Below, piece by piece: positions 1 to 13,086 of a stretch of 64,000 nt of DNA; position 1 is the first letter of the stretch, and each line of letters opens with the position of its first letter. The position numbers were made by a program, and so were the translations under genes. The notes under the pieces were generated by a model. It was not told the DNA's origin, made no database searches, and saw only the letters and a list, made by a program, of their open reading frames with translations. The stretch lies in contig JAKJXP020000061.1 of assembly GCA_022225965.2 (NCBI GenBank), positions 62,001 through 126,000 of the forward strand. Reading direction: 5' to 3'. The stretch comes from Diatrype stigma (taxonomy: Eukaryota > Ascomycota > Sordariomycetes > Xylariales > Diatrypaceae).

Positions 1-63
1 GTCTACCTTTCCGCTGCCACCACCGCCACCGCCACCGTCACCGATCCTCACTCACACCTCCCT

Positions 64-107
64 TATCCACATCACCCCTATCCACATCACCCCTATCCAC
101 ATACCTA
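64..107. repeat. Short tandem repeat, 15-bp period
   Basis: Nearly three copies of a 15-bp unit reading TATCCACATCACCCC lie beyond the 3' end of TRS120. Bases 1-229 otherwise hold pyrimidine-rich sequence and no gene that I can support. Confidence 0.8.
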
Positions 108-229
108 GGTAAACCCCCCTTCCCCTTTCCCACCCCATTCCCAACGATCCGCGCTACCGACCTAACACTCTTTGTTGGTTCCCTCGCCCAAGCACTTTAC
201 TCGCTCGCTAAATTACAGCGGGCGGTAGG

Positions 230-3200
230 TCAAGGAGGCGGATCCCGCACGCTGACCAAACACGGGTATCTCGAATGCCATATGCGCCTCTCCTTCGCGC
301 CGAGGACAGCGTCCATCATGGCCTGGGTATCAGCCCTCTCCCTCTCCCTGCGCCTCCTCTGCCGCTCCTCCTCAGCCTCTTCGTCATCCTCCTCTTCTGC
401 TTCCACCTCGCCGCCATCCAACACGACATCATCCCCGTGTCTGGCATCATTATTGTCCTTATTATTGTCCTTGTCCCTTTCGTCATTTTCGGTCGACGAT
501 GGCGATTTTGGAATCCACAGCTGCGTCTCCTCGACCGAGGCGGCCACCTCGAACTCGCCGCGGCACAGCGCCGTGACGCCGAGGAGGACGTCGGTGTCGG
601 ACTTGGCCGCCAGGAGCGGCAGGTGCCGCTGCAGCGTGCCGTTCCACGCGAGCTTGCGCGTGAGGTCGAGCGCCGCCGAGACAACGCCCCCGCCCAGGCC
701 CCCGCCGCCGGGCGGTCGCCGTCCCAGCGACGGCATCAACCGGAGGGTCGGATAGATGGGGTTTTCGGTGCGGTTCGTGATCCGGACCCGGATCTGGGCG
801 AAATCGTCGACGTAGATGGTGTTGTTGTTATGGGCGTCGCCGCTACCGCTGGTACCGCTGTTCTCGACCGAGATGTCGATGCCGACCTCGTCGATCTTGA
901 CCGTGTCGATCATGCGGGGGGTCAGGCGGAGGCCGCGCAGCTCGACGGTGCCGCTCCGGGGGGGACCGGCGCCCGAGAGAGTGCGCCAGGTGGCCAACCG
1001 CAGCGCTTCGCCGAGGATGCGCTCGCGGTACCAGAAGGCCTCGCGGTTGCCGCGCTCGACCTCGGGCGTGATGCGGCTGCTGCTGACGACGAATTGGCGC
1101 TGCCGCGATGGGTTCAGCGCCGGGATCGACGCGTGCGGGTCCTCCAGGTACACCCGCGGGATCGGGACCACCACGCGGTTCGTGTTTCCCGGCAGGATGT
1201 GCTCCTCGACGGCGACACCGTCGGCTGACTCGAATCGGACCTGCATGTCGCTGGGCCAGGCGTTGCGGAGGTCCATCACCAGCAGGCACTGGTCGTCGCA
1301 GGCTAGGACTTGTTGCGACGTCCCTGGTTCTGGTTCTAGTTCATCTTCCGAGGATGACGCACGGCTCCATAGGGAACTCGATATTGGAGTCTGGATAGGC
1401 AGAATATCCGCTCTGGCCAGTTCGATGCTGGCGTTAACAGTGATCATGAGGTCGAGGCATACTTGTCGTGTGTGGAATTGCCTGTCAACTTCTATCTGGG
1501 GAACACCCAGGTAGGCATAGTCAACCTGGACGGTTCCACTAGTGAGGCCGGGCTTCCCCAGAATCTCGAACTCGAATGTAGCAATGCCTCCGGGGGCGAT
1601 ATATCTCTTAGAGTTGTCGACTTTGCGAAGCCGTAATGCTTGCTTCCTCGCTAATATAAGTTCGTACTCGTACAGTTCGATGGGGGTCGCATCCCTATGT
1701 GCTATCGCCGCTTGCAGCGGCGCTTGCGTAGAGTCCTGGAACGAAAAGAGTAGTAAGTCTGCAGGGGTAGTAGAAGAAAGGTTGCGGAGGGTTATGGAGA
1801 AAACCTGTCGCTCTCCCTCTAGAACCATGACTGACGATTGGGGGAGACTGGTGGATTGTATCACAACAACCGGCTGCGCTGAAATGGCTTTTAACTCGAT
1901 GCTATCAGGCTTCAGCGCAGGTCCAGGTGGTGGCAAGGTCTTCTTATTCTTCTCAAGAGCGCCAAGCCCGATCCCCTTGATCTTAGTATCCGTCTCTGGC
2001 GCCCATGGCTGTGGGAAGATGGGAAACCTTCTCTCACGACACCCCCTGACACGCACTATAGCGCCAGTGACTTTGACAAGCCCTTCTTCCAGAGGTGTTC
2101 CAAATATTTTAAGAATCTGTGTGCGGTATGGGCCTAGTATGGTGCTTTCGTCTGAGGATTCAAACTTGGCGCCTTCAGTATCCAGCTTGATGCTCTCGAT
2201 TTCCACATCGATGTCGTACGGGTTTTGTAAAGTGATCTTGAACTTCGCCGCCTCCCCGGCCACGAGAGTCCGCTCGACAGCGATCTTCTCCGACGTCCTC
2301 GAGAACGGGTTGTAAATGAAGGGATTAACATCTTGGGAAGACCTAGTCGCCGTAATTCCCGGTAGAAACGTCTTGGAATGTTCTATTGGCGTCTTCGACG
2401 GCGGCAGTGGATCCATTATGATCTCTCGTATTAGGAACTCGTCCCAATACTCTGCGGCTAGATGACCCAGGCCCAACCTTTGTGCTAGATCGGAAGTCTT
2501 GGAAATGTTATTTGCCAATCTGACCTGCTCCTCTCTAGATATCATCGGCGCGGCATCTTCGCGGCGCGGCCCTGGCGCAACTCCACTCCCTGAGGTCCGC
2601 AATAGATCACTAGAAAACCTCAAAACGCCGTTGAAATCGGGCAGGGCTTCTGAGAAGTGGATGCAAGCCCTAAGGATGTTCGTCTTGACATTGTGCATCC
2701 CAAAATGCCTGACCGCCGACTGGGTCTGTATCCTCGAGATAACATTGTTATTGGCATCTAACGCGGAAGGCACACCGGCAATAGCCTTGGACTTTTGCGC
2801 CGATTCGTCGAAGGTGACAACACCATAGACTTTGCACAGCAGCCCAAGGAATGCATCGACGCCGTATTCGATGTCTCCCTCGCCTAGCTCAAGCGCGCCT
2901 GCACCATTAGTATGCCCGTTGACGGCATTGAGAGCCACTAGCCCGGCCGCCGGGTGAATACCAACATCGGCAGCACCTCGAGTTCTTGCTTCGACCAAAC
3001 CCCCTATCAGTACGGAGACCAGCTCTCGCACGACCATAGCCTTTTTCCTGTGGAAGCCAATAGTGCCAAGCACGGTCGCGATTCCGCTCAATATAAGGGC
3101 ACGGTCTACTGTCGTGAGTACTTCTGGGGCGTGTGAGGGAAAGGCCTTAAACAGTAGGTTCGTGATCTGCGTACGATTTGGTGTGACCGTAAGACGTGGT

Positions 3201-4834
3201 GACGAGGATAGAGGTATGGCATGCAATTTTCCCGACACCATTAGGTCCAAGGTATCTCTGTCAAGCTTGCCTTCACGCTGATGAAGCATCGCGAGCGTAG
3301 CACAAAACCTGATTATAGTCTCCGAAAGAGGGAATGGAGGAAGCTGCTCGCCTGTCATCCTGGAGTAAAGTCCAATAATGCGCTCAAGAAGCTCAGGGAG
3401 GATAATCTGCAGGTTCCGTAGGTACCTCGGGTAGTTCGCATCGTCCTTCTCAACATCCTGCCCCTTTTTCGCGCTGTTCGGTGCCTTCTCGTTTGGAGGG
3501 TAGCAGATCATGGGTATTTGGAACTCGTGGCCACACCAACCCAGGAGTAGCAGGCTCAGAACAATGAGCTCGAGCGCCTTGCCATGCCACAGGTGATCGT
3601 TCATGGACTTCGCCACTGTCGCGCCATCGCCCAATTCCCTCAACGCATCGCTCCACCGACCAGCTTGGAGATACAGGGATCCAACCAAGATGGTCGCTCG
3701 TGCTTTGCCTTTATTCCTCCACCTCTCGTTCGACCCGCCAGGCCCGAACCCCTGCACGGAAACCCGGTTTGCTTTTTTCTTTTCCACCGTCACCTCTTCT
3801 TCCACATTTGGCAAGTCCCCGTTGCTCCCGTTAGCACCAGCGATGTCATCGAAAGTAGTTGGCGGATTCGACAGTCCGCTTCGGGCATTGGCCGGCCTAG
3901 CCCCTGGGCTTGAGCTGGCCGAGCCGAAAGGTGATTTGAACGGGACGGGCATGGACATGCGGGCCTGGCTCCTATCCGCAGTCCCGCTTGTCGACATGGA
4001 CCGAGTGATGCTCGGCAGAGAAAATTGCGAGTTCCTCCGCGCCTGGGGATTCGCATCGTCGGACGCCCAGGATCCATTCGCGGACGGTCGCGTGGAGGCT
4101 TGCCCAGGGGAGTCTATCGACGTCATCCCCTCGAACGATTTGGCCAGCGTGTTCATCTCCGCCAGTAATAAGGAGGATATGTCGCACATGATCGTCTTCA
4201 TCGTAGTGACCGTGGATTGTTCAACGGGCGGGATAGTCTGAATGCCCTCGGGAATCGGTATCTCTTCGCCTCCGGCCGGCGCATAGTCGAAGATCAGTAC
4301 CTGGTGTGTCAGTAGCTTGGGATATGTATCTCTCAAATCCTCCAGCTCCTGGTATAGTGCTCTAATATTCCTCTCGATCATGGTGAGCGTATGAGCGCTA
4401 GCGGACTGTCTCTTGCTGAAAGCTACATTCTTGAGCTCCTCCCCATCAGCGATAGCTATAATGGCAAGGGGTTCTCGGTAGAGATCGAAGGGGGCCAGTG
4501 CAAGGTGAGAAGGCGGCGGTATGTGGGTGACGAGGTCGTAGAAGATAGCGCCGTCGGGGAATGCGAGGGGCGAGAACATGTCTATAGGGGATAGAGGCCG
4601 TTAGCTTTGCCGTTTCTCTCTCTCCTCTTCTGTACGATCTTCCTCCGGAAGGGAGCTCGGGAACTGACTTCTGTTCGGCCGGCCATCGGCGCTGATGTCG
4701 CGGAGGTGGACGACATGTTGCTCGTTGAGTCTCTGGAGGAAGGTCGAGAACCTGTCTCTCTTGATCTGGCCGACGGGTAAAACTAAGGCTCTCACCCTCG
4801 CCGGAGCGATGGGCAAAAGAGAGTCCAAGCTCAT
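230..4834 (-). CDS. TRS120: TRAPPII complex subunit Trs120 (TRAPPC9)
   Basis: This is the large TRAPPII-specific subunit of the Rab (Ypt31/32-type) exchange complex that acts in late-Golgi and endosomal traffic. There are two exons, 4834..4669 and 4581..230. The 87-nt intron has donor GTCAGT, a CTAAC branch site and acceptor CTATAG, and joins ...DGRPNR to NMFSPLAFPDG in frame. The protein is about 1505 aa, the usual size for fungal Trs120. The N-terminal block (MSLDSLLPIAPARVRALVLP) and the following LAPFDLYREPLAIIAIADG stretch match the family. A Ser/Pro-rich loop lies around residues 200-290. The C-terminus carries a very acidic and then Arg-rich coiled stretch before a conserved RRIWHSRYPCLVSV tail. 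The donor has C at position 3, which is unusual, but no other donor keeps the frame. The gene stands alone, with its 3' end near the window start. Confidence 0.93.
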
Positions 4835-6087
4835 CCTATCCTAGCATTGGCCTCGATCTCGCGTTGATTGACCTCAAAGGGCAGGGAATGCGCATTCCCA
4901 CTGTCGCTCCGTATAGACTCTTCCGAACTTTGGTGGTATACAGTTGAACGGCGGTCACGCTTCGCGATGCTGAAAGATAAAGGTGCGGAAATGGGAGGTT
5001 TAGCCCATTTAAGGAGGCTTGGGGATGTCGACACTAGTTAAGACGAAACGATGGCTGAGCAGGTCAACTGAAAGCCATTAATTATGGATATCCCGTACAA
5101 TAGGCGCTTCAATATCGTGGAGATTGCAGGCGACACACGGATTACAGAGTATTCAACAAATCACTCGGGGTTTCGAATTCGTCAAAGAAGTAATTGAACT
5201 TGGTATGTCTGGTATGTCCGGTATGTACAATACAGTAACGTAATCTCAGGGCTGGAGTTGGGCTACATGAGTACTACAGGGTATGGGTATGTATGGAGGC
5301 TCCCAGTGTGTAGCTAGCCAAGCACCTGAAGCCTGGCCCTGGTGAAGCCTGAAGCCTGAAGCCTCGCGTGCCCTTCTGAAATTACTGTCCAATCAGACAG
5401 TCAGAGCAGCACAGGGGTTAACTACCAGATGCAGGTGGAGTTCACGGAAGCTCCTGGGCTCCTGGATTTCTCAATGCCGTTATTAAACCCAACTGGACGT
5501 ATCATACCTAGAAGTACACCAGCTCCTATTTCGATTCCTTACACCATGTCGTCGGCATTGTTCCTGTAGTCAGGTATTCGAAAAGCAAATGACAAATTCT
5601 CAATGTTGAAGTGTCCTTCGCTTCTTCTTTTTTCTATCTCGCTGAGCTGTGATAAGCGTAGCATACTGTGGCAGGAAGAAAATAACCCCCTGCGAAATAT
5701 GTGCATACCGTACTTATTTACAAGTCTTCTCGCTTTTCCTAGAGATGTTGCCGTATGGATGTAGTTGATACCTACCCAACCCCTATTCTATACACAAGCG
5801 CGCCCCTTTTGCAAATGCCATAACACCTCTGATCCCCGTATGCACTACCGATGCTCTATACCGATTTTGCAAGCGATTTTCTCTCGTTATATTGCTTCGC
5901 GAAATCTCGAACGGGTGCTGCCCGACCTCGAAAGAATAGTGCGGACGCTGCTCGTTCTCGACGGTGCTCGCGATTGTGACCGCGACCGCGCGCCCGGATG
6001 GGAGTCGAAGCTGTTTGCGGAGCTCGACGAGCCGTCATCCGGGTCGCCTCCTCCGAGATCGCGATTATACCGGTCGATGAACACGTA
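4835..6087. other. Intergenic, TRS120 upstream / SER1 3' side
   Basis: No gene supported. The stretch contains the TRS120 5' region and small direct repeats, including GGTATGT(C/A) steps near 5199-5230 and a GAAGCCT heptamer repeated near 5330-5365. Open frames here are short and lack family features. Confidence 0.6.
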
Positions 6088-7443
6088 CTAGTGGTTCGCG
6101 TACTCGCGCAGGAAGGCGGCGAGCCGGAGCGCGCCGTCCAGCGAGATGGAGTTGTAGTTGCTGGCGCGGATGCCCCCGACGCTGCGGTGGCCCTTAAGAC
6201 CCGTCAGACCGCGCTGCTCCGCGAGCCGGATGAATTCCTTCTCGCTGCCCTCGACGTCCTCTGTCATGGTCACACGGAAGCAGATATTCATCCGCGAGCG
6301 CACCGTTTTGTCCGGCACCACCCTGTAGATGTCGGGGTGCTCCTCCAGCGCCGTGTAGATGATCTCCGCCTTTTGCGCCGCCAGCTTTTCTTGGCCGTCT
6401 ATCCGGTCAGGGAAGTTGGCTATGAGCCTTTTGAGAACCTCACCGGCGACATATACACTACGGGGGTGTTAATCAACTCAAAGATAGAAGGTACAAAAAG
6501 AATTCGACAACAGCACTTACTCAAATATGCTCAGGGTATTGTAGAGACTATTATTCTTGGCAATGGTCTCGTACGATAATACCACTGGTGGAATCGGCAA
6601 CCCCAGTTTTCTCATGAGTGCTGGAGATGGCTGAGGAGTCGCCGGAGGTAGAAAGGATTCCTTAATGATAACTACCGTGACGCCAGCAGGCCCGAGGTTC
6701 TTCTGAGCGCCGAAGAAGATAAGCCCGAAGTTCTCGACCGGAATCCTTCTCGAGAGAATATTGGATGACATATCCGCAACAACGATAGGCCCAAGCCCGT
6801 CCTTATTAGGGGCGAGGGTCTCTGGGAACTTGGGAAACTCCACGCCATCGACCGTCTCGTTGTCACAGTAGTATATAAAGGTCGGGTCTTTCGAGAAGTT
6901 CCACGTGCTCTCATCGGCGATCTTGCCGAAACTGCCGCCATTGAGTGTTCGAGAATCCGTGACGACGTTGGTATGCTCCGGGCCTAGCAGACGAGTAGCC
7001 TCTTGGTAGGCCTTGAGTGACCAACTACCGGTAATCAGATAGTCCAACTTCAGTTCATTCTCGACGGCTTGCTTGAGCTTAGCAAGGAGCTCGTCCGGGT
7101 CAGCCTCTTCCTCACTGTTCACACCTAGATGCTCGAGTATCGCGTTCTGTTTCCTGGTAACCCACGCGCCCACCATGTTGTATACCACAGCGGAGAACTC
7201 GCCGCTCCCGCCACCTTGCATGAAGAGGACCTCGTAGTTGTCTGGAACGTCGAGGAAAAAGGCCAGGTTTTGTTTTGCATCGTTGAGGATTCTCGCTGCA
7301 TGGTGGGATCGATGCGAGTGCTCAGCAAGTCCCAAACCGGTACCCTCGTAGTTGACTAAGGCATGGGCCGATTGTTGTAGGACTTCGGTAGGCAGGGCGG
7401 CAGGGCCTGCACCGAAGTATGTGATATCTTCTCTTTTCGACAT
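6088..7443 (-). CDS. SER1: Phosphoserine aminotransferase (SerC/Ser1)
   Basis: This PLP enzyme transfers the amino group from glutamate to 3-phosphohydroxypyruvate, the second step of serine synthesis from glycolysis. There are two exons, 7443..6521 and 6457..6088. The 63-nt intron (GTAAGT...CCGTAG) splits an Asp codon in SIF-D-VYVAGEVLKRLI. The product is 430 aa, the normal size for the family. It opens with the conserved ITYFGAGPAALP block. FMQGGGSGEF near residues 74-83 binds the cofactor phosphate, and Lys248 in FFGAQKNLGPAG is the Schiff-base lysine. The C-terminus has the usual GLKGHRSVGGIRASNYN motif that binds the substrate phosphate. The start at 7443 is the first ATG in frame; the frame is open for 30 codons upstream but has no ATG there. 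Expected in the cytosol. Confidence 0.95.
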
Positions 7444-10160
7444 GTTTATTCGCGATGATGAATAGGAAGACAATGGCCGGGGAACTGTCGCGGGGAGACA
7501 ATGGCCGTTATTAATAGCTCTAGGGTGACTCAATGGCTAAGTCCAAAAGAAGCTAATCCGGGGCATAAGTACGGGTATTTGGAATATGACTGCTTTGAAA
7601 AACCCGCTCCCTGCCTCAAGTTAGGATCTGAGATTCCAAAAACATGCGATTTGTATAAGACATGTCACCATATTGGATTTGAATAACCAGACACGCTCAC
7701 CAAGTACTCACCTGCGTAGATTCGATAGATAATGTTACGTGCGTAGGGATATTTACCTGAAGCTTATTTGGCATGTGGGTAGCTTTTACTCGCTGTCACT
7801 GACGTCGACAAGGTCAACGAAATATTTCGTGCCCCTCCTTCCGATTTCGGCACTGTGGACCCATGTGAGGTAGTACCTAGGTACAATACCTAAGCTGCTA
7901 CGTCCTGAAGATACGCATAGCTTGCTGCGACACCCCTGTCTGCCCTGTATGTGCGCATTACCTTTGCAGTCACAGTCCATCCATCAGCGAGGGGCCAGTT
8001 TACGGTAGTAAGAAGTGTTGTGGTGAAGATGCTTCAGTTCGCATGACAAATGTTCCAAGGCTGCAAGGTTACCAGTAGCATTTCTGCTGTTGCTTTCTGG
8101 ACCCTGTTTTCTACTTACACCCGCTCACACCTAACTGGGTACCTAGTACCTAAGTGAGTACCTACATGTAAGCACTCATGCAGTTCAGAGGGTGTTGCAA
8201 GTCTTCAACATGTTAGTCATTAGCGATATACTTGGCAATGTCAAATAATCTCTTACTCCTCAATTGCATCTCTCCAATTAAGACTCCTCTCACCAGTCAG
8301 GTCAGCCGACGGTCCTGCTTTTATCTACTGTAGGTCTTTCCCCAGATTTTATGAGAATGCTGTAAGGGTGTTTGTGCCGCAGTGTGGGGTACAGAGCATT
8401 CCTCGTACTAATAGGTACCGAGCTTAGCAAGAGCATGGGTCTCCCCTAAGTAGAGATATAACACAGTGGTGCCTATACGATGGATGCTGGGTTACGGACG
8501 AGACGGCTGACTCGGAGAGCATGATCTAGTAGTCTAGCTTGCATAGTCTATTGTTCTAGCTTCGGTTCGATGCCGGTTTGCTCAGCGCAGGATTATCTCG
8601 CTCGAGTGGCCTACTTATTAGATCTGATCAGACAGTTGAAACTCGAGCAAAACCGGGAATGCTATGCTTAGAGTTTTAGCCTGTTCTCGGAAGAAAGGGG
8701 CTATAAATAGATTATTGGGTATGTCATCTCTCCTGTATCTCTAGTTGGTATCAGTTCGAGTAACCTCCTGTGATCTTCTTATATGATGGGTAGGTAACAG
8801 ACCGAGATAGATAGTTGATGAATCACACTACCGGTACAACATCATAGTGGAGCTAGGAGAACACCATCTGCCCGTTTGCCGTCCAATCAAGTTCTCCAAA
8901 CAACTAAGATATAGCTTCTAAACTAACGGCATACATACCTAAGTATGTACATATTCATCCCGCTTCTACTTCGTACATGGGAATCCACTATACCCCCTCA
9001 GCCCCTTATGGCCCCTAAGGGGCGCTGCAACAGGGGAAATTTTACCCCTCCGGAACGCTCCAGGCCACCCGTGGATATGCCGACTAGGAAGAGACGACGA
9101 TCCGGGGAAACCGGGGGGCAGGCTGGCTACATAGGTAGGAAGCAGGCCCGTCGATTTTTTAGTACGTCTAGGAGGCCTAGTAGGTACCGTACCTAGGTAG
9201 GATGTCAGTTCTTGGTAATACCCTGGAGGCATTATTGCAATCTTACAAACCGGGGCAGCCGCGGGGCATTGGAGAGTGATATCTGGTGCATTAACACATC
9301 AACGTTTCAGGAGCGGAGGACAGATCTGGATTGTGGAGGCACCGAGCCAGACTTGTTCCTACCTAGCACATAAGGTAGCTGGAGCAGAGCGCAGCCTCGT
9401 AATAACACGGCGGGATATAGGTCGGAGGTGACTTGACCAACTTATCTATGTGACGTATGTAACTATCTGTGTACGATACATACTGACATACCTACCTGCC
9501 TACTTAACATGGTCACCGCCGCGGTGTCCGGGGCAGAATGGTCTGTTCACGATGGCAATATACCCGTGTCCTGTCGTATGTAGTTATCTGCTGGCACGCC
9601 CGAAGAGCACCACTCCTTCACCGTTGAATGATGCTGTTCAGCTGTTTTACCTAGACAGCTACACTACAGGCACTGCAGACCACAACGACGGAATAGCATG
9701 TCCTGCTGCGCGCTGCTGCTGAAGCGAAGCCGCCTAACGGAAGACGACCGACCCATATTTACCAGCTAGACACCACTGACCGAGCCGCAAACCTACATAC
9801 ACACACCTACATACATACATACAGATGGCCACTGATAGGAAGGCCACGGGCACCGACTCAGGCTCGGCACGACATTATCATCCCGCTTCGGCGGCGTCAT
9901 TTCGTAAGCAAAACCTGGCATTGGGTTTTCCTTGCATTGCTTTTCTTCTTCATATTTCCTTCATATTTCCTCCTATTTTAATTCCGCCTTGCCCGCTGTC
10001 CACTCTGGGAAACGTCTAAAGTCCCGACTGCCGAGTGTAGAAGTGGGCGGAGCATCCATAGGAAATAAATGAAAGGAGGCCAAAGATGTTCCTCTATCCC
10101 GATTGCATACCTGTGGCATGAACGAGCGAGCGCAAAAACTTGAACGTCCGTGACTGACCA
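7444..10160. other. Long intergenic region (2.7 kb)
   Basis: No gene supported on either strand. The region is rich in the palindrome-like word TACCTAGGTA and variants (near 7876, 8140-8165, 9181-9200), and has a short ACATACATAC run near 9795-9822. Base composition is moderate, without the strong AT bias or CpA loss of the RIP block at 47-56 kb. A non-coding RNA cannot be excluded from sequence alone. Confidence 0.55.
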
Positions 10161-12100
10161 ATGCCACTCCCGCAATTTCCCGCAGCGACGCACAACTCGC
10201 CAAGAACATGTAAGTTGACCTATCTCAGGAGCCCCTTTTCTGTTTTCTCGGGCTTCAAAGTCCGGACCTTGGTATAGAATGGAAGGACATCCGCCAATAA
10301 GCACAAAGAAGTGGGGGATATAAAGAAGGAAAATAGGCTGGTTTAGCACCCCAAGGGACCCGCCGCAGGGAAGAAGGAAAGAAAATAGGAAATAAAATAA
10401 ACCGAAAAGGGGGAGGAAGGAAGAAATCCATCCAAGAAAAGACGTAACCAAGCTGACCCGAGAGGAACCCCCCGTTCGTTCCCATGTCCCAGGGTTCATC
10501 ACGTCCAGCCTGTCGCCGCTGGCGGTGCGCCTGATCCGGCTGCTGCTGGCGCACGGCGACTACGTGGTGGCGGCGCTGCCGCCGGCCGAGGTGGAGCGCG
10601 AGGACCGCAGCGCCGAGTTCCGCGAGCTGGTCAACGAGTGCAAGGCCAGCGGCCGCCGCGACCGCGAGGGCTGGCGCGACCGCATCCGCTCCATCCGCTG
10701 CGACGGCCGCAGCATGGGCCAGTGCGAGGCCGCCGTCGCCGAGGCCAAGGAGCACTTCGGCCGCATCGACATCCTGCTGTGCTGCACGTCTGAAGGTATG
10801 TATCAGTCGCATTCACCATCTTTCTTTTTCTATGAAGACCCGAGGTGGGGGGGATGGGTGAATTAATAAACGATCGGGCAGCGGCACCAAATAGGGGAGA
10901 GGGCGGTTTTCTATATATCATTCTATAATATTATCCACATGTTCGTTTCTATACGGTCACACATACTGACCCCTTCCCACAGCCGTGGTCGGCACGGTCG
11001 AGGAGCTCTCCACGACGCCGGCGACGCGGGACCTGGTGCGGGACCAGTTCGAGACGATCTTCTTCTCTCAGGTGAACTACATCAAGGCGGCGCTGCCGGT
11101 GCTGCGGGAGCAGCACACGGGCCACATCCTGGTGCTGACCAGCATCGGCGGCCACATCGGGACGCCGGGCATGCCCATGTACACGGCGGCCACGTGGGCG
11201 CTGGAGGGCTTCTGCGACTCGCTCGCCTACGAGATCGCCCCCTTCAACGTCAAGGTCACCGTCGTCCAGCCCCACAAGGAGATCCAGTCCCTGACCAACC
11301 GCCTCGTCTTCGCCCCCGCCCTGTCCCCTTACTCCTACCAGTACCAGAACCACCCGTATCACCACCAGCAGGGAGGGGGAGGTGGTGGGACAGATAGCCC
11401 ACCGTCCCCTTCTTCCGGGGTAGGGGGCCCAGCGGGGGCGAGCAGCATGGCTGCCCCCGCCCCCACGGTCCGCGACATGCTGACGCACGTCCTGAATCTG
11501 CACCCGGAGACGGCCCTGCCACCGCAGGCCCCGACACAGCCCTCCCCATCCCCACCACCAGGATCCGACCAATACCAGCAGCTGGGCAGCGAGGAGGTGT
11601 CGAATCCTGCTGCTGCTTCGGCGGCGTCGAGCACGATTTTGGAGAGGTACGCGCGGCTGCCGCCGGCGGCGGCCGACCGGCTCGTCATGGAGACGGTGTA
11701 CGCGCTGACGGCGATCGGGGGCCACGAGAACCCGCCGGCGCGGCACATCGTGGGGTTCGAGGGCGCCGAGGCCGTCAAGGAGAAGCTGAAGACGGTCACG
11801 GAGGAGCTCGAGGACTTCGTCGACGCCAGCCTCGCCGTGGATATCTTTGAGACGGAGCTGAAAGACGAGGCGCGGCTCGGGGGCTTTGGTGGCAGTGGTG
11901 GTGGTGGTGATGGTGGTGGCAATGACAGTAACAACGCTGGTGGCGGTGATGGCAGCGGTAGCAATAACGACAATAAGAGTAGGACAGCCGGGACGACGAC
12001 AGCCGTTACGGTGGGACTAGATGAGATTATGGTCGATGTGGGTGATGGTAGTGGCAGTGGTGGTGATGGAGGCGGCCCGCCAAGCACGGCATCGATGTGA
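10161..12100 (+). CDS. Short-chain dehydrogenase-like protein, cofactor motifs degenerate
   Basis: There are three exons, 10161..10209, 10493..10795 and 10983..12100, with introns GTAAGT...CCAG (283 nt) and GTATGT...CACAG (187 nt). They give 489 aa in frame. Residues 16-215 follow a Rossmann-type SDR fold: TWFITSSLSPLAVRLI at the N-terminus, GRIDILLCC at strand 4, Asn149 in helix 4, Ser171 in LTSIGGHIGTPG and Tyr184 with the usual 13-residue spacing. The TGxxxGxG nucleotide loop is replaced by TSSLSPLA, NNAG by CCTS, and the YxxxK lysine by Thr188 (YTAAT). The protein therefore probably lacks ordinary SDR catalysis. The last 180 residues contain a conserved-looking helical stretch (ILERYARLPPAAADRLVME) followed by a Gly/Asn/Ser/Asp low-complexity tail. 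No pathway neighbours. Function unknown; a binding or scaffold role is inference. Confidence 0.82.
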
Positions 12101-13086
12101 GATCTACTAAATATTCCTTTAGAGGACAGCTGCTATTCAGCGATGTGGGTGGGTAGAGGAAACGGAGAGATACAGGTCGCAGCGATTTCATGTATCATTT
12201 AATAGAACCTGTATACTAAGTCATATACCAAATCAGTAGGTAAACATACCTGTACCTAGCCACCCCCTTGCCCCTATCTATAATGAGTTATTTCAGGTAT
12301 GAAATTTGCATTGATTTACTCACGTATGTGCTTGGCTTTTTGGATAAAATAACAAACAATTGCTGTATTGCGTATTCCCCAGTTGTTGATGATCTGAAGT
12401 ATATGAATTTCGGATCAGCTCGCCATGTCAAACTTCTCCTGGAAAAACAAAACCACCGTAGCAAAGCTAAGTAGGTATTAAAATTTCTCGACCTGGTCGT
12501 GGGAATGTGGATGCCTACATGTAATACCGGGTTGTTCGAATATGTAAAGGGGCCAAGAACGAATTTCTCACATCACAGCAGGTTCTAACAACCAGACTAT
12601 GCACTAAGACATATGATATCATGTTCCAGAGTGAAACAACTCTTATAGCATCTACAGCCTACAGGAGGGACTTATACTGACGCACCCCTGTTTAGCTATC
12701 GCAAGGGGTCTGCACGAGTATATGAGATATGCATATCTCACCCTCTCATGCAAGGCCCCTTCATCTACAAAAGACATTCCTGTACCTCGACGATCAGTCA
12801 TGATAACAACCCTCCCTGGCCCCTCAGGAGAGTGAACGAGATGGAACGCGACGCGTGTTTCCTTGGGAAGCACATTGACCGAGACCAGTTTCTCCCCTTT
12901 CCTCGGACTCCCTGATAAATAACGTAACTCGCGCCGCACCTTTCCTTTGCCTTGCTATTCTACTCCATATAGTGAACAAAAAGACCCGAGCCTTTGCGCA
13001 CCTTTTTGACCTACACAGCCACCCAACTCTTAGTTACCACCTACGAAAACTTCGAGGCCGCAGCCATAGTTCGATCGGTGACAACA
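12101..13086. other. Intergenic, SDR-like 3' side and protease upstream region
   Basis: No gene supported. AT-rich transcript-end sequence follows the SDR-like gene. Short open frames at 12268..12474 (+) and 12652..12939 (-) show no family features. The last 100 bases are presumably the leader of the protease gene. Confidence 0.55.

Noticed and set aside
275..1514. Long plus-strand open frames opposite the 3' part of TRS120
   Set aside because: They are antisense shadows of a GC-rich coding exon, with no family features.
4831..5034. Frame upstream of TRS120 whose stop overlaps the TRS120 ATG as ATGA, resembling a regulatory uORF
   Set aside because: The frame contains no ATG; its apparent first codon is GTG, so it would not be translated from there.
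8480..8600. tRNA-like GGTTCGATGCC word
   Set aside because: The T-arm stem does not pair over five bases and no acceptor stem or anticodon arm could be placed.
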